From the NCBI GenBank assembly GCA_030323885.1, contig CM059190.1, positions 106,061,856 through 106,125,855 on the forward strand: a DNA stretch of 64,000 nucleotides. Direction: 5' to 3'. Below, one piece after another: positions 54,450 to 64,000 of the stretch (positions within the stretch are counted from its first letter, which is position 1; every line of letters begins with the position of its first letter). Made by a program: the position numbers and the translations under genes. The DNA is from Branchipolynoe longqiensis. Lineage: Eukaryota > Annelida > Polychaeta > Phyllodocida > Polynoidae. The notes below the pieces were generated by a model, which had not been told where the DNA came from, did not search any database, and was given only the letters and a program-made list of their open reading frames with translations.

Positions 54450-54718
54450 GGTGTCGTGGCCGAATCGGTAGAGCGCAGGCCTGGTGTGCGGAAGGTCGGG
54501 AGTTCACTTCCTGGTCGAGTCAAACAAATGACTATGAAATTGATACTTGTCGCTTCCTAGCCTGGAGATCGGCATTAATAGGATATGGCAAGGCCTGGTT
54601 AGCTCAGTGTCAGGATAATGTGACTGAGTGTGATATCAGGTCATGGTGCTGGCAGTCTGATTTCCCAGTGGGGCAGCACTATAAAGTCGCCATGAGTGCA
54701 CACTGTAGCAAGTCACAG
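54450..54718 (+). repeat. SINE-A, tail missing
   Basis: GTCGTGGCCGAATCGGTAGA, GGTCGGGAGTTCACTTCCTG and a full body to CACTGTAGCAAGTCACAG. Confidence 0.85.
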
Positions 54719-55094
54719 GTATGAGCATTTCCCGTCAATTGGCTGATTTCCGCCAATTAAATGCTTCCTGGGCTGTTCACGAGATACGTGTAAATCCGAG
54801 GAGAAAAAATTTGGGGGCGGTGACTCGTCTTTTGCAAGATTACATTTATGCAAGATTACAAGAAAAACACTTCTGTATCTATATGCCTACTCTTACCTCA
54901 TGTCACAGGTGAAGAGTGAAATTTCTCCATCCTAAGTGGCTACCAAATTGCACCAATTGTGTCCTACTTGTAAAAATATTTCTCCGTGGGAGGGGGGGTG
55001 GCCCCCCCCTCCCTACACCCTCCCCCCTACTCGGCCTTTGGCCAAGTTTTGAGGCATACGCCCACAATCAGCTAATTTGTTTTACTTCTCTGCT
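54719..55094. other. Unassigned, short open frame
   Basis: A 63-codon plus-strand frame (54721-54912) has mixed composition but no motif I recognise. GGGGGGGTGGCCCCCCCCTC near 54991 is a hairpin-prone palindrome. Confidence 0.35.
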
Positions 55095-55165
55095 CATGTC
55101 TGAAGTCGGCACCCGTCCTGATATGACCTTAGATGTTGCCAGAACATAAAGCATCATCAACCAAC
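55095..55165 (+). repeat. SINE-A tail
   Basis: CACCCGTCCTGATATGACCT, TAGATGTTGCCAGAACATAA, then CAACCAACCAAC. Confidence 0.75.
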
Positions 55166-55631
55166 CAACTCATCGGATGTTACTGTCGGACAGTGTCGAT
55201 TTTCATTGAATTCTCACACTGATGAGAAATTTCCGATTTTAAGCGGATTTTCTGGGGGGGTTCTACCTTGGAAATATTGGTCATTCCCCCTCCTGGTTAG
55301 CACTGTCCGATTTAGCCGAAGTCAGATTTACCCGAAGTCCAATTTGCGGATTTTTATTTTTGTAGGCGACTCAGGCTGATAGAGTGGCCACCTGAAGGTA
55401 TCCGTCATCCTATCGATCCTGCTCAGTGGAAGCATTTGCAGTTTGGTCTATTTTCCATTCCAACCAGTGGTCCACAAGTGCTTCATCAAACGCTGTGGTG
55501 TGTGCTGTCCTGTCTGTGGAAAAGTGCATATAAAAGACCCCTTGCTGCTTATTGCAAAGAGTAGCCTATATGGCGGCAGCGGGTTTCCTCCACAGAAATA
55601 TGTCGGAATTACCATATGTTTGACATCCAAT

Positions 55632-55688
55632 CATCATGCTGTCGGTCGCGATGCAACAAAGACTGCTTTCATTACTTGACTGCCGCTC
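55632..55688 (-). mobile_element. Very short LINE 3' end inside SINE-C
   Basis: CATCATGCTGTCGGTCGCGA to CTTGACTGCCGCTC is the last 57 bp or so of the LINE in reverse, bordered by TCCAAT on both sides (55626-55631 and 55689-55694). Confidence 0.8.
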
Positions 55689-55735
55689 TCCAATAGCAGA
55701 TGATAAAAATCAATGTGCTCTAGAGGCATCGTTAA

Positions 55736-56082
55736 AGTTGCATAGTCAGATGGTTTTGAATTTCTGCAATTTTCTGAGATAAATACATTAGGTTGATCAT
55801 TATTATGTACCTTAATTTAGCTTGAAGTAACTTTTATTTTAAGTGGCTAACTTTTGATATATTTGAAGTGGAAACATACCAAATTAATTTTGGCAAGCTT
55901 GTCAAAACTCTGACCCCATAGGCTTCTGCAGTAACAGGTTCTATTCAATTGCCTCAGTATTCCCTTCAGTGTGATGACAAATGTTTAATAAGTGCACCAG
56001 TATCTAAGTTACATATGTAGAATCAAATTTAGGTAATTGTTTTGGTTTTGAAAATTTGATATTTTCATCGGACTATGCAGCT
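55736..56082 (+). mobile_element. MITE-1, complete, TTAA duplicated, inside SINE-C tail
   Basis: AGTTGCATAGTCAGATGGTT to CATCGGACTATGCAGCT, with TTAA at 55732-55735 and 56083-56086. The target was the TTAA of the SINE-C tail. Confidence 0.9.
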
Positions 56083-56095
56083 TTAAATAAAGCAA

Positions 56096-56427
56096 GCTTT
56101 AGTTTTACTGTTGTCGTTGCGGTATGAGGGGGGGTTCCCCGATGTGTGGTAGTTTCCCACCAGGATGTATTCTGAAGAATCCGGCACATTAAATTACACA
56201 ACTAGCATGGAATAAATAGGTCAGCAATTCGGTGGAAGTGAACATTTTGCGGACTGCAAGATTTTTTGTTATTGATTGGTGTTGATTTTGGGAGGCACCG
56301 TTGAAACCTCCTGAAGCGCCAGGTGAGGGTGGTCGACAGGAAGATGTACCTGCGCTGTTGAATCCCATATCCGGTAATAATCATTTAATATCACTAAGTA
56401 AGTATGACAGCGGCGTGAGACCGATTA
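56096..56427. other. No gene seen
   Basis: Unassigned. Confidence 0.35.
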
Positions 56428-56697
56428 ATGTTGCGTATTCTGATGATTTTGAGTTTCTGAATTTTGTTATTAGATGAATATGTTCAGTTGAAGGTTATAA
56501 ATAATATATATTTAACTTAGATACTGATGCACTTATTAATCATTTGCTGCCACATGGAAATAAATATGGTGTCAGAGTTTTGGCATGTTTACTCAAACCA
56601 ATTTAGCTAAATTAAGGTGGATTATGACGACAAATATAATGTATTTATCTCAGAAAATTTCAGAAACGCTAAACCATCGGACTATGTCATTTTAACT
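56428..56697 (-). mobile_element. MITE-1 diverged or rearranged copy
   Basis: GTTGCGTATTCTGATGATTT at the left and CCATCGGACTATGTCATTTT at the right. The interior blocks read in mixed order (TACTGATGCACTTATTAATC, GGTGTCAGAGTTTTGGCATG). Confidence 0.6.
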
Positions 56698-56804
56698 ACA
56701 ACAAAGGAGATGCCCCCACTACACCCCCCCCCCCCCCCCCCGCCCCGTCCACACACCCACAATCTGCCAGTCTGCTTGCACAAGTTCCGGTTTTGTCCAA
56801 CGGT

Positions 56805-56895
56805 GTGCGGCAGACAGCTAAATGGAGAGCAGCAGTCAAGTAAGGAAGCAGTCTTTGTCGCATCGCGATCGACAGCATGATGATGATGATGATGT
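56805..56895 (+). mobile_element. LINE 3' end with (GAT)n tail
   Basis: CAGCTAAATGGAGAGCAGCA, GTCTTTGTCGCATCGCGATC, GACAGCATGATGATGATG. Confidence 0.7.
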
Positions 56896-57034
56896 GCTAT
56901 CTGCTCTTTTGGGTGGGATGTTCGAGTGGATAAAGCATTTGTTTTCTGCCCGACAGGTCATGACAGAAATCTCCCAATTATTCTCTGACCTAATGAAGTC
57001 AAACACTAATAACAATTTCACTCGCGCTACCTTT

Positions 57035-57240
57035 CCTGGCATGTAGCATTACTAGGATAGGGCATAGACACCAGTTGGTTCAGCGTTAAGTTATATTGAC
57101 TGAATGATCATGTTGGCGATGGCTTGGTACCTAAGCGAGGCTGCACTATAAAGCTTCAATGAGTGCACACTGGAACAAATCGCTACCATTACTGGTGTGC
57201 CCTCAAGGGTTGCTCGGATCTAAAACCCCCATCAGTTAAT
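57035..57240 (+). repeat. Degenerate SINE-A
   Basis: GTAGCATTACTAGGATAGGG, GGTTCAGCGTTAAGTTATAT, GAGGCTGCACTATAAAGCTT. Head and tail are not recognisable. Confidence 0.6.
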
Positions 57241-57524
57241 GTCTAGGTTACTGTAGGTGTGCCGGTTGGTACGTCACTACCGTCATGACATACCGTCATC
57301 TAGTGACATCACCAGACTTGATGGATGCGCGCAGTGACAATCCTTATTTATGTGTAAACCATGACGCGTCACGTGACGTCACGTGTAGTGTTATCACTTA
57401 CTGTCAGGTGGGCGTTAGTTCCCACGCGGGCCGTATGGTGTCGCCACGTGAGCGCGCGTGATTGAATTATTAGTATATTACTATTAGTGTTCGACGGGTC
57501 GCTCAGGGTGATACTGATGAAACT
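57241..57524. other. No gene; CACGTGACGTCACGTG palindrome
   Basis: ACGCGTCACGTGACGTCACG near 57364 is strongly palindromic and includes CRE/E-box-like words. Without a gene nearby this is only noted. Confidence 0.4.
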
Positions 57525-57559
57525 AATCTTTTTTTTTCATTCTTGAAGATTTATACTGC

Positions 57560-57842
57560 CTATTATGGGTAAGTCTGACTAGACTTGTTTTGACCATTAG
57601 CCAGTTTGTCGATAGAAAGCCCGGGGCTACACTTTTACCGACCCAAGGGATTTTTAACCTCCCACACCACATAGACATGGTATGAGAGCAGCTGGCCTTT
57701 GATGACGCTGTAAGTTATACACAGCGGTGGAAATCCAAATTGGCAGAGGTGGGGGCACAGGGAATCGAACCACCGACCTTCAGATTAGGAGTCCGACCTA
57801 GAAAAAAGTCAGACACTTTAACCACTCCGCCACAGAGAGCAC
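57560..57842 (-). repeat. SINE-B, near full length, reverse
   Basis: GGGATTTTTAACCTCCCACA, CACAGCGGTGGAAATCCAAA, GGGAATCGAACCACCGACCT and CACTCCGCCACAGAGAG mirror 2748-3045. The B box is GGTTCGATTCC in reverse. Confidence 0.85.
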
Positions 57843-58287
57843 CATTAAGGTGGATTATAACAGCAAATTTATGTTCGACTGGACCTACTGATATTGGATC
57901 TCTGAGGTTCGTCTGGATCAAGTCAATTTAAAAAGGACCTCATAGTGTTGCACAAGTGTCAATTATCATTACACATGGCCTGCGGTCCCATAATTCATAG
58001 TTTAATTATGTTTATATTCAAGCATTAGCTACATCTTTTCATGGCTGCATTGTTCTGATTGTGTCAACATCATATTTGTGAGCGCTTGGTCCAATTTCTT
58101 ATTCGGCTGGTCAGTTTCTCATGCTTACATTTGGTATTCTACACCTTAAAAAATGCAATGACATTGTTGTCAGTCAAATGCTCCCACTAGTAATGCGCTA
58201 ACACATGCACTTCTGCTGGTTTTTGTGCCTGCGGTCCTCTTTAGCTACTTCTGCGGAAGGTCTCCCGTTCTGTATCCCACATTTTCT
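57843..58287. other. No gene seen
   Basis: AT-rich, unassigned. GGTGGATTATAACAGCAAAT near 57848 resembles a MITE-1 interior. Confidence 0.35.
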
Positions 58288-58575
58288 GCCCACCGGACGC
58301 GGGGGGCCGAATCTGTAGAACGTAAATTAGAAAATTGATAGGTGATGCTACCGAGCCTGGCATTCGGCATTAATAGGATAAGACAAGGACTGGTTAGTAC
58401 AGTATGAGGATAATGTGACTGATATGAGTGGTAAATTGGGTTGTGGTACCAGCATCTTTGTCTCCCATTGGGGCAGCACTATAAAATCAGTGAGTGCGCA
58501 CTGTCACAAGATGGTGCCTGTACTGATATGACCATAGATGTTCCCAGGACATAAAACTCTAACAAACATTGTCGG
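58288..58575 (+). repeat. SINE-A with deleted head
   Basis: CACCGGACGCGGGGGGCCGA then CTGTAGAACGTAAATTAG, with the B box lost; body and tail GATGTTCCCAGGACATAAAA. Confidence 0.8.
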
Positions 58576-58824
58576 CCTCATTACAACTGGAAGCCCTCAG
58601 AGGCTGCGTGCTACTTAAGTCTCTCCACCACGGCCACCCTGAGGCTCCAGCAGATCTAACATAGAACCGGAAGTGGACGGACAAACGCGCTGAGCAGAAA
58701 GGTCTCACCAGTGAAAGGCGCGCATGGTGGTGTCACCATCAAAGAGGTCGTGTATGGCCCTAGGGGTTGAGAGGCATGCGTGCAAAGGGACCTGTAGCTC
58801 CTCCAGGGGGTGCCACTGGGCTAG

Positions 58825-60962
58825 CCGTAGGTATTTAGGCACATCAGTATGTTAGCCGTATGTATTTAGGCACATCAGTATGTTAGCCATAGGTATTTAG
58901 GCACATCAGTATGTTAGCTGTAGGTATTTAGGCACATCAGTCTGTTAGCTGTAGATATTTAGGCACATCAGTATGTTAGCTGTAGATATTTAGGCACATC
59001 ACTTTGTTAGCTGTAGGTATTTAGGCACATCAGTATGTTAGCTGTAGATATTTAGGCACATCACTTTGTTAGCTGTAGGTATTTAGGCACATCAGTATGT
59101 TAGCTGTAGGTATTTAGGCACATCACTTTGTTAGCTGTAGGTATTTAGGCACATCAGTATGTTAGCTGTAGATATTTAGGCACATCACTTTGTTAGCTGT
59201 AGGTATTTAGGCACATCAGTATGTTAGCCATAGGTATTTAGGCACATCAGTGTGTTAGCTGTAGGTATTTAGGCACATCAGTATGTTAGCTGTAGGTATT
59301 TAGGCACATCGGTTTGTTAGCTGTAGGTATTTAGGCACATCAGTATGTTAGCCATAGGTATTTAGGCACATCAGTATGTTAGCCATAGGTATTTAGGCAC
59401 ATCAGTATGTTAGCTGTAGGTATTTAGGCACATCAGTCTGTTAGCTGTAGGTATTTAGGCACATCGGTATGTTAGCTGTAGGTATTTAGGCACATCACTT
59501 TGTTAGCTGTAGGTATTTAGGCACATCAGTATGTTAGCTGTAGATATTTAGGCACATCACTTTGTTAGCTGTAGGTATTTAGGCACATCAGTATGTTAGC
59601 TGTAGGTATTTAGGCACATCACTTGTTAGCTGTAGGTATTTAGGCACATCAGTATGTTAGCTGTAGATATTTAGGCACATCAGTATGTTAGCTGTAGGTA
59701 TTTAGGCACATCAGTATGTTAGCTGTAGGTATTTAGGCACATCACTTTGTTAGCTGTAGGTATTTAGGCACATCACTTTGTTAGCTGTAGGTATTTAGGC
59801 ACATCAGTATGTTAGCCATAGGTATTTAGGCACATCAGTATGTTAGCTGTAGGTATTTAGGCACATCAGTATGTTAGCTGTAGGTATTTAGGCACATCGG
59901 TTTGTTGGCTGTAGGTATTTAGGCACATCAGTATGTTAGCTGTAGGTATTTAGGCACATCACTTTGTTAGCTGTAGGTATTTAGGCACATCAGTATGTTA
60001 GCTGTAGGTATTTAGGCACATCAGTATGTTAGCTGTAGGTATTTAGGCACATCAGTTTGTTAGCTGTAGGTATTTAGGCACATCAGTATGTTAGCTGTAG
60101 GTATTTAGGCACATCACTTTGTTAGCTGTAGGTATTTAGGCACATCAGTATGTTAGCTGTAGGTATTTAGGCACATCAGTATGTTAGCTGTAGGTATTTA
60201 GGCACATCACTTTGTTAGCTGTAGGTATTTAGGCACATCAGTTTGTTGGCTGTAGGTATTTAGGCACATCAGTATGTTAGCTGTAGGTATTTAGGCACAT
60301 CACTTTGTTAGCTGTAGGTATTTAGGCACATCAGTATGTTAGCTGTAGGTATTTAGGCACATCAGTATGTTAGCTGTAGGTATTTAGGCACATCAGTTTG
60401 TTAGCTGTAGGTATTTAGGCACATCAGTATGTTAGCTGTAGGTATTTAGGCACATCACTTTGTTAGCTGTAGGTATTTAGGCACATCAGTATGTTAGCTG
60501 TAGGTATTTAGGCACATCGGTTTGTTGGCTGTAGGTATTTAGGCACATCAGTATGTTAGCTGTAGGTATTTAGGCACATCAGTCTGTTAGCTGTAGGTAT
60601 TTAGGCACATCAGTATGTTAGCCGTAGGTATTTAAGCACATCAGTATGTTAACTGTCGGTATTTAGGCACATCGGTTTGTTGGCTGTAGGTATTTAGGCA
60701 CATCAGTTTGTTAGCTGTAGGTATTTAGGCCCATCAGTATGTTAGCTGTCAGTATTTAGGCACATCGGTTTGTTGGCTGTAGGTATTTAGGCACATCAGT
60801 ATGTTAGCTGTAGGTATTTAGGCACATCAGTATGTTAGCTGTAGGTATTTAGGCACATCGGTTTGTTGGCTGTAGGTATTTAGGCACATCAGTATGTTAG
60901 CTGTAGGTATTTAGGCACATCAGTATGTTAGCTGTAGGTATTTAGACACATCGGTTTATTGG
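58825..60962. repeat. 31-bp minisatellite, about 68 copies
   Basis: Unit AGCTGTAGGTATTTAGGCAC then ATCAGTATGTT. The last eight bases vary in a few set forms (CAGTATGTT, CACTTTGTT, CGGTTTGTTGG), which recur in blocks and suggest larger multi-unit duplications. 31 is not a multiple of three, so no long frame persists. Confidence 0.97.
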
Positions 60963-61199
60963 CCACCACTGTGGCACCAATTATTAGTTGGTGTGAACAA
61001 GACAGCTTGAACATGTTATGCTTCGCCTCTATTATTAGTCGTCTATAGATATCTAATCCAGACATGCCTCACAACACTGATGTTTCATGTCCTGATGTGG
61101 CGTACCACCAGAGGGAACTGGAAAGAATGCAGCTACTTCCATCACCCACGCATGCACCTCCCTGTCGGATGGTGAGGAAACCGAGTGCCATACTAGAGT

Positions 61200-61830
61200 G
61201 ATTGGGTGCATGGGCAGAGACTCAGAGAGTCAGAGACGCGCGTGGCGAGATAGACGCATGGGGTCAGAAAGATGTGCAGTGTCAAGACGCGCATAGGATC
61301 AGAGAGTCATGCAGTGTCCGAGAGACATGCAGTATGAGAGATGCAGTGTTTGAGAGACGTGCAGTGACGCAATGTCTGAGAGACATGCAGTGACATACAG
61401 TGTCTGAGAGATGTGCAGTGTCAGAGATGCACAGTGTCTGAGAGACATGCAGTGGTGCACAGTGTCTGAGAGATGCATAGTATCAGAGATGCACAGTGTC
61501 TGAGAGATGTGCAGTGATGCACAGTGTCTGAGAGACATGCAGTCTGAGAGACGTGCAGTGACGCAGTGTCTGAGAGACACGCAGTGTCAGAGACGCACAT
61601 TGTCTGAGAGATGTGCAGTGGTGCACAGTGTCAGAGACGCACAGTGTCTGAGAGACATGCAGTGGCGCACAGTGTCCGAGAGATGCACAGTATCAGAGAT
61701 GCACAGTGTCTGAGAGACGTGCTTTGCCAAAGACCCACAATGTCTGAGAGACCTGCATCGGATCAGAGACTAACAGTGTCAGATACTCACAGTGTCAGAT
61801 ACTCACAGTGTCAGAGAGACAAGCGGGGTC
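61200..61830. repeat. Degenerate tandem repeat, AGTGTCTGAGAGA units
   Basis: Units of about 18-30 bp built on CACAGTGTCTGAGAGACATG and GCAGTG. Open frames here are repeat artefacts. Confidence 0.9.
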
Positions 61831-62469
61831 AGAGAGACGCGCAAGGGGTTAGCAAGACGCCCGAGGTCAGCAAGACAGACGTACAGCCGATCAGAGAGAC
61901 ACAAGATGGTAACACTATCGGAACACGCAGTGTCGCATAAGAAGTTGCAGTCGCCAGTGGTTGTGAAAGTGAAAGGCGCCTACTGCTGGCGTTAGACGGC
62001 ACCACGTGTGTGGTGTCATAACCGAGTGCCGCCGTGTAATGACAGTATCGACACGCGCCCCAGGGGGCGCCACACACACTCAGGCACCGTCAGGGGGCGC
62101 CAGGCCGCCAGGTCAGACAGGCGCCTGCCGGTAGGCGGCGCTAGGAGCGGCAGGTAGGTGGCGCTCGGAGCGGCCGGCAGGTTAGACGGGCACCTGCCGC
62201 TAGGTGGCGTCGTGACGGGCCGAGCTCCGGGACGGCGGTGAGGGACGTCGTCACCCACCATCATAGCTCGGAGCGGATTCAGCATGTCCGCACTGAACGT
62301 GTTTCACACAGGCGCTGAATGGTCGCGTGTGGCTTGCACAGGTGCGGAATAGTGGTCATTGGTTTCACACAGTTGCAGAATCTTAGCGTGTGGTTCACAC
62401 ATGTGTAGGTTCACCCGTCTCCTTCTGACGGAGTAAGAATTACAGGCCGGCGGAATACCTGGTGTTGAG
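61831..62469. other. GC-rich DNA with GGCGCC words, no gene
   Basis: 62055-62215 has imperfect repeats of AGGGGGCGCCA and GGTGGCGCTCGGAGCGGC. 62305-62410 repeats TTCACACAGGCGC-like words about every 45 bp. Confidence 0.5.
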
Positions 62470-63640
62470 CTGGTGTTATTCTTGTATTAATCTACATGGT
62501 GACGGAATATGTTACACTAGGATTAAATTACATGACGACAGAAGATTGATGTTTAACTGGAATTAATCTACGTCACGATGGAGTACTGCTGTTTAACTAG
62601 GGCTACACTGGTCTTAATCTACATGCTGACAGGGTACTAGTGTTCAACTGGTCTTAATCTACATGCTGACAGGGTACTAGTGTTCAACTGGTCTTAATCT
62701 ACATGCTGACAGGATACTAGTGCTCAACTGGTCTTAATATACATGCTGACAGGATACTAGTGTTCAACTTGTGTTAATCTACATGCTGACAGGATACTAG
62801 TGTTAAATTGGTATTAATCTACATGCTGACAGGATACTAGTGTTCAGCTGGTCTTAATCTACATGCTGACAGGATACTAGTGTTCAGCTGGTCTTAATCT
62901 ACATGCTGACAGGATACTAGTGTTCAACTGGTCTTAATCTACATGCTGACAGGATACTACTGTTAAACTGGTCTTAATCTACATGCTGACAGTATACTAG
63001 TGTTAAACTGGTATTAATCTATATGCTGACAGGATACTAGTGTTAAACTAGAGTTAAACTGGTATTAATCTACGTATCCATGGAATACTGGTACTAAACT
63101 AGTCTTAAACTGGTATTAAAACTACATGCTGACAGAATACTGGAGTTAAGCTACTGTTAAGGTGATATTAAAACTACATGCTGACGGAATACTGGAGTTA
63201 AGCAAGTGTTAAGGTCATATTAAAACTACATGCTGACGGAATACTGGAGTTAAACAAGTGTTAAACTGGTATTAAAACTACATGCCGGTGGAATGCTGGG
63301 GTTAAACTAGTGTCACGCTGATATTAAACTACTTGACGATGGAATACTGGTATTAAACTAGTGTTAAACCAATACTATTATTATTAAACGACATGCCAAC
63401 AGAATACTAATATTAAACAAAATTATCATGGAATTCTAAATACTATTTAACTGGTATTGAACTAGATGACGATGGAATACTAGTAATACTAATAGTAATA
63501 GTATTGATATAGTAGTACTGGATACTGCAGGACAACAGAAGGCTGGTATTGGACAAGTTTTAAACTACATGTTGGTGGAATACTAGTGTTGAACTAGTAT
63601 TGACCTACATGCCGACATACTGCTACTACTAGTAGTGGTT
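62470..63640. repeat. 40-bp minisatellite with diverged right half
   Basis: Unit CTGGTCTTAATCTACATGCT then GACAGGATACTAGTGTTCAA, about 11 good copies (62605-63050). Longer, decayed units (GAATACTGGAGTTAAGC) continue to about 63640. Confidence 0.9.
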
Positions 63641-63644
63641 TTGT

Positions 63645-63700
63645 TTGTTGTTGTTTTACGTCCTAGCAACATCTAAGGTAATATCAGGCCGGGCCTAGTA
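63645..63700 (-). repeat. SINE-A tail, reverse
   Basis: TTTTACGTCCTAGCAACATC and TAAGGTAATATCAGGCCGGG. Confidence 0.8.
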
Positions 63701-63734
63701 CTAGTACTCTAGTAGTAGTAAACTAGTTTTAAAC

Positions 63735-63900
63735 TGGTAATATGTACAGTAAACCAGTTTGATACTGGTGGCACAAACAGTCAACCAGTTTGATACTGGT
63801 GGCACGTACAGTCAACCAGTTGTATACTGGTGGCACGTACAGTCAACCAGTTTTAAACTGGTAGCATGCACAGCAAGCCAGTTTTAAGCTGGTGACATAC
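63735..63900. repeat. 31-bp palindrome-bearing tandem repeat, 5 copies
   Basis: Each unit holds ACCAGTTTGATACTGGT or ACCAGTTTTAAACTGGT followed by GGCACGTACAGTCA. The inner 17 bp is a near-perfect palindrome. Confidence 0.9.
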
Positions 63901-64000
63901 ATGTGTACATTGAACTGTCTGCGTGAACAGGACGGGACGCGGGGGTACCCAGGAGTAAAGTCCGTGGGACCAGACGCGGGGTGCAGAGGCTGCGTCCGCA

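Larger units (their letters stand above)
55370..56095 (+). repeat. SINE-C carrying two nested insertions
   Basis: A blurred head (GACTCAGGCTGATAGAGTGG), then the body to GACATCCAAT at 55631, resuming at 55695 (AGCAGATGATAAAAATC) and, after MITE-1, at 56083 (TTAAATAAAGC). The two interruptions have exact target duplications. Confidence 0.85.

Noticed and set aside
54721..54912. 63-codon plus-strand frame as a gene
   Set aside because: No motif, splice context or repeat relation supports it; length is within chance expectation.
58825..60962. CRISPR-like appearance of regular repeats
   Set aside because: Units are contiguous without unique spacers, and the DNA is eukaryotic.
61202..61995. Frames rich in SLRHC or LRDMQ repeats
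   Set aside because: Products of the AGTGTCTGAGAGA tandem repeat.

Overview
This is eukaryotic, almost certainly animal, nuclear DNA. It has spliced genes with GT/AG introns, several tRNA-derived SINE families, many short inverted-repeat transposons (MITEs), LINE fragments and long minisatellites. One SINE family (SINE-C here, with a body motif ACCAGTGGTCCACAACTGG and a TTAAATAAAAC tail) resembles SINEs I know from molluscs, so a mollusc, perhaps a gastropod, is my best guess; this is inference from memory, not a search result. I see no bacterial genes, operons or CRISPR array. No conserved single-copy host gene is evident; the only gene with a fully intact reading frame belongs to a DNA transposon.

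Family labels used below are mine. SINE-A: head GTGGCCGAATCGGTAGAGC, tail TTAGATGTTGCTAGGACG. SINE-B: tRNA-Arg-like head. SINE-C: head GTAGCTCAGGCGGTAGAG. MITE-1: TTAA target, ends AGTTGCATAGTCCGATG. MITE-2: pogo/Tigger-like ends CAGTATAACCCCGTTAAACC. MITE-3: CAGTAAAACCTCTCTAAATC. MITE-4: PIF/Harbinger family with ends near CATTCCTTACACGCGG and TAA target. MITE-5: TGTCACACTACGACG and relatives. MITE-6: TGGCCGGTACACACCTACC. MITE-7: ends GTTTCAGCGCCCGGTCAG. MITE-8: TCACACAACAGTTGCGACC. MITE-9: ATTCTCGTTGTCGG.

Layout. 1-14 kb: scattered SINEs and MITEs around a 1.5-kb array of 45-bp units (4551-6030). 14-34 kb: a long polypyrimidine tract, a broken LINE endonuclease fragment (14.9-15.6 kb), 120-bp, 70-bp and 19-bp minisatellites, CpG-rich MITE-5 copies, and a GT-rich/CA-rich block (32.5-33.6 kb) holding a LINE reverse-transcriptase tail. 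34-48 kb: a PIF/Harbinger neighbourhood. It contains eight MITE-4 family members, among them three placed end to end with single shared TAA targets, a broken DIRS-like Gag gene, and a 4.56-kb coding element (43780-48338). 48-58 kb: more SINE/MITE nests with readable insertion order. 58-64 kb: minisatellites, including a 2.1-kb array of 31-bp units.

The most informative locus is the 4.56-kb Harbinger element. Its MADF-domain gene (plus strand, four exons, 311 codons, all splice phases correct) and its HARBI1-type transposase (minus strand, two recognisable exons) are interlocked. Transposase exon 2 lies in MADF intron 3, and MADF exon 4 lies in the transposase intron. The transposase is dead: a premature TGA, a frame-breaking deletion that removes the first catalytic Asp, and a lost 5' end. 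The MADF partner is intact. In known PIF/Harbinger systems the Myb/MADF-like partner helps the transposase reach the nucleus and bind the element ends.
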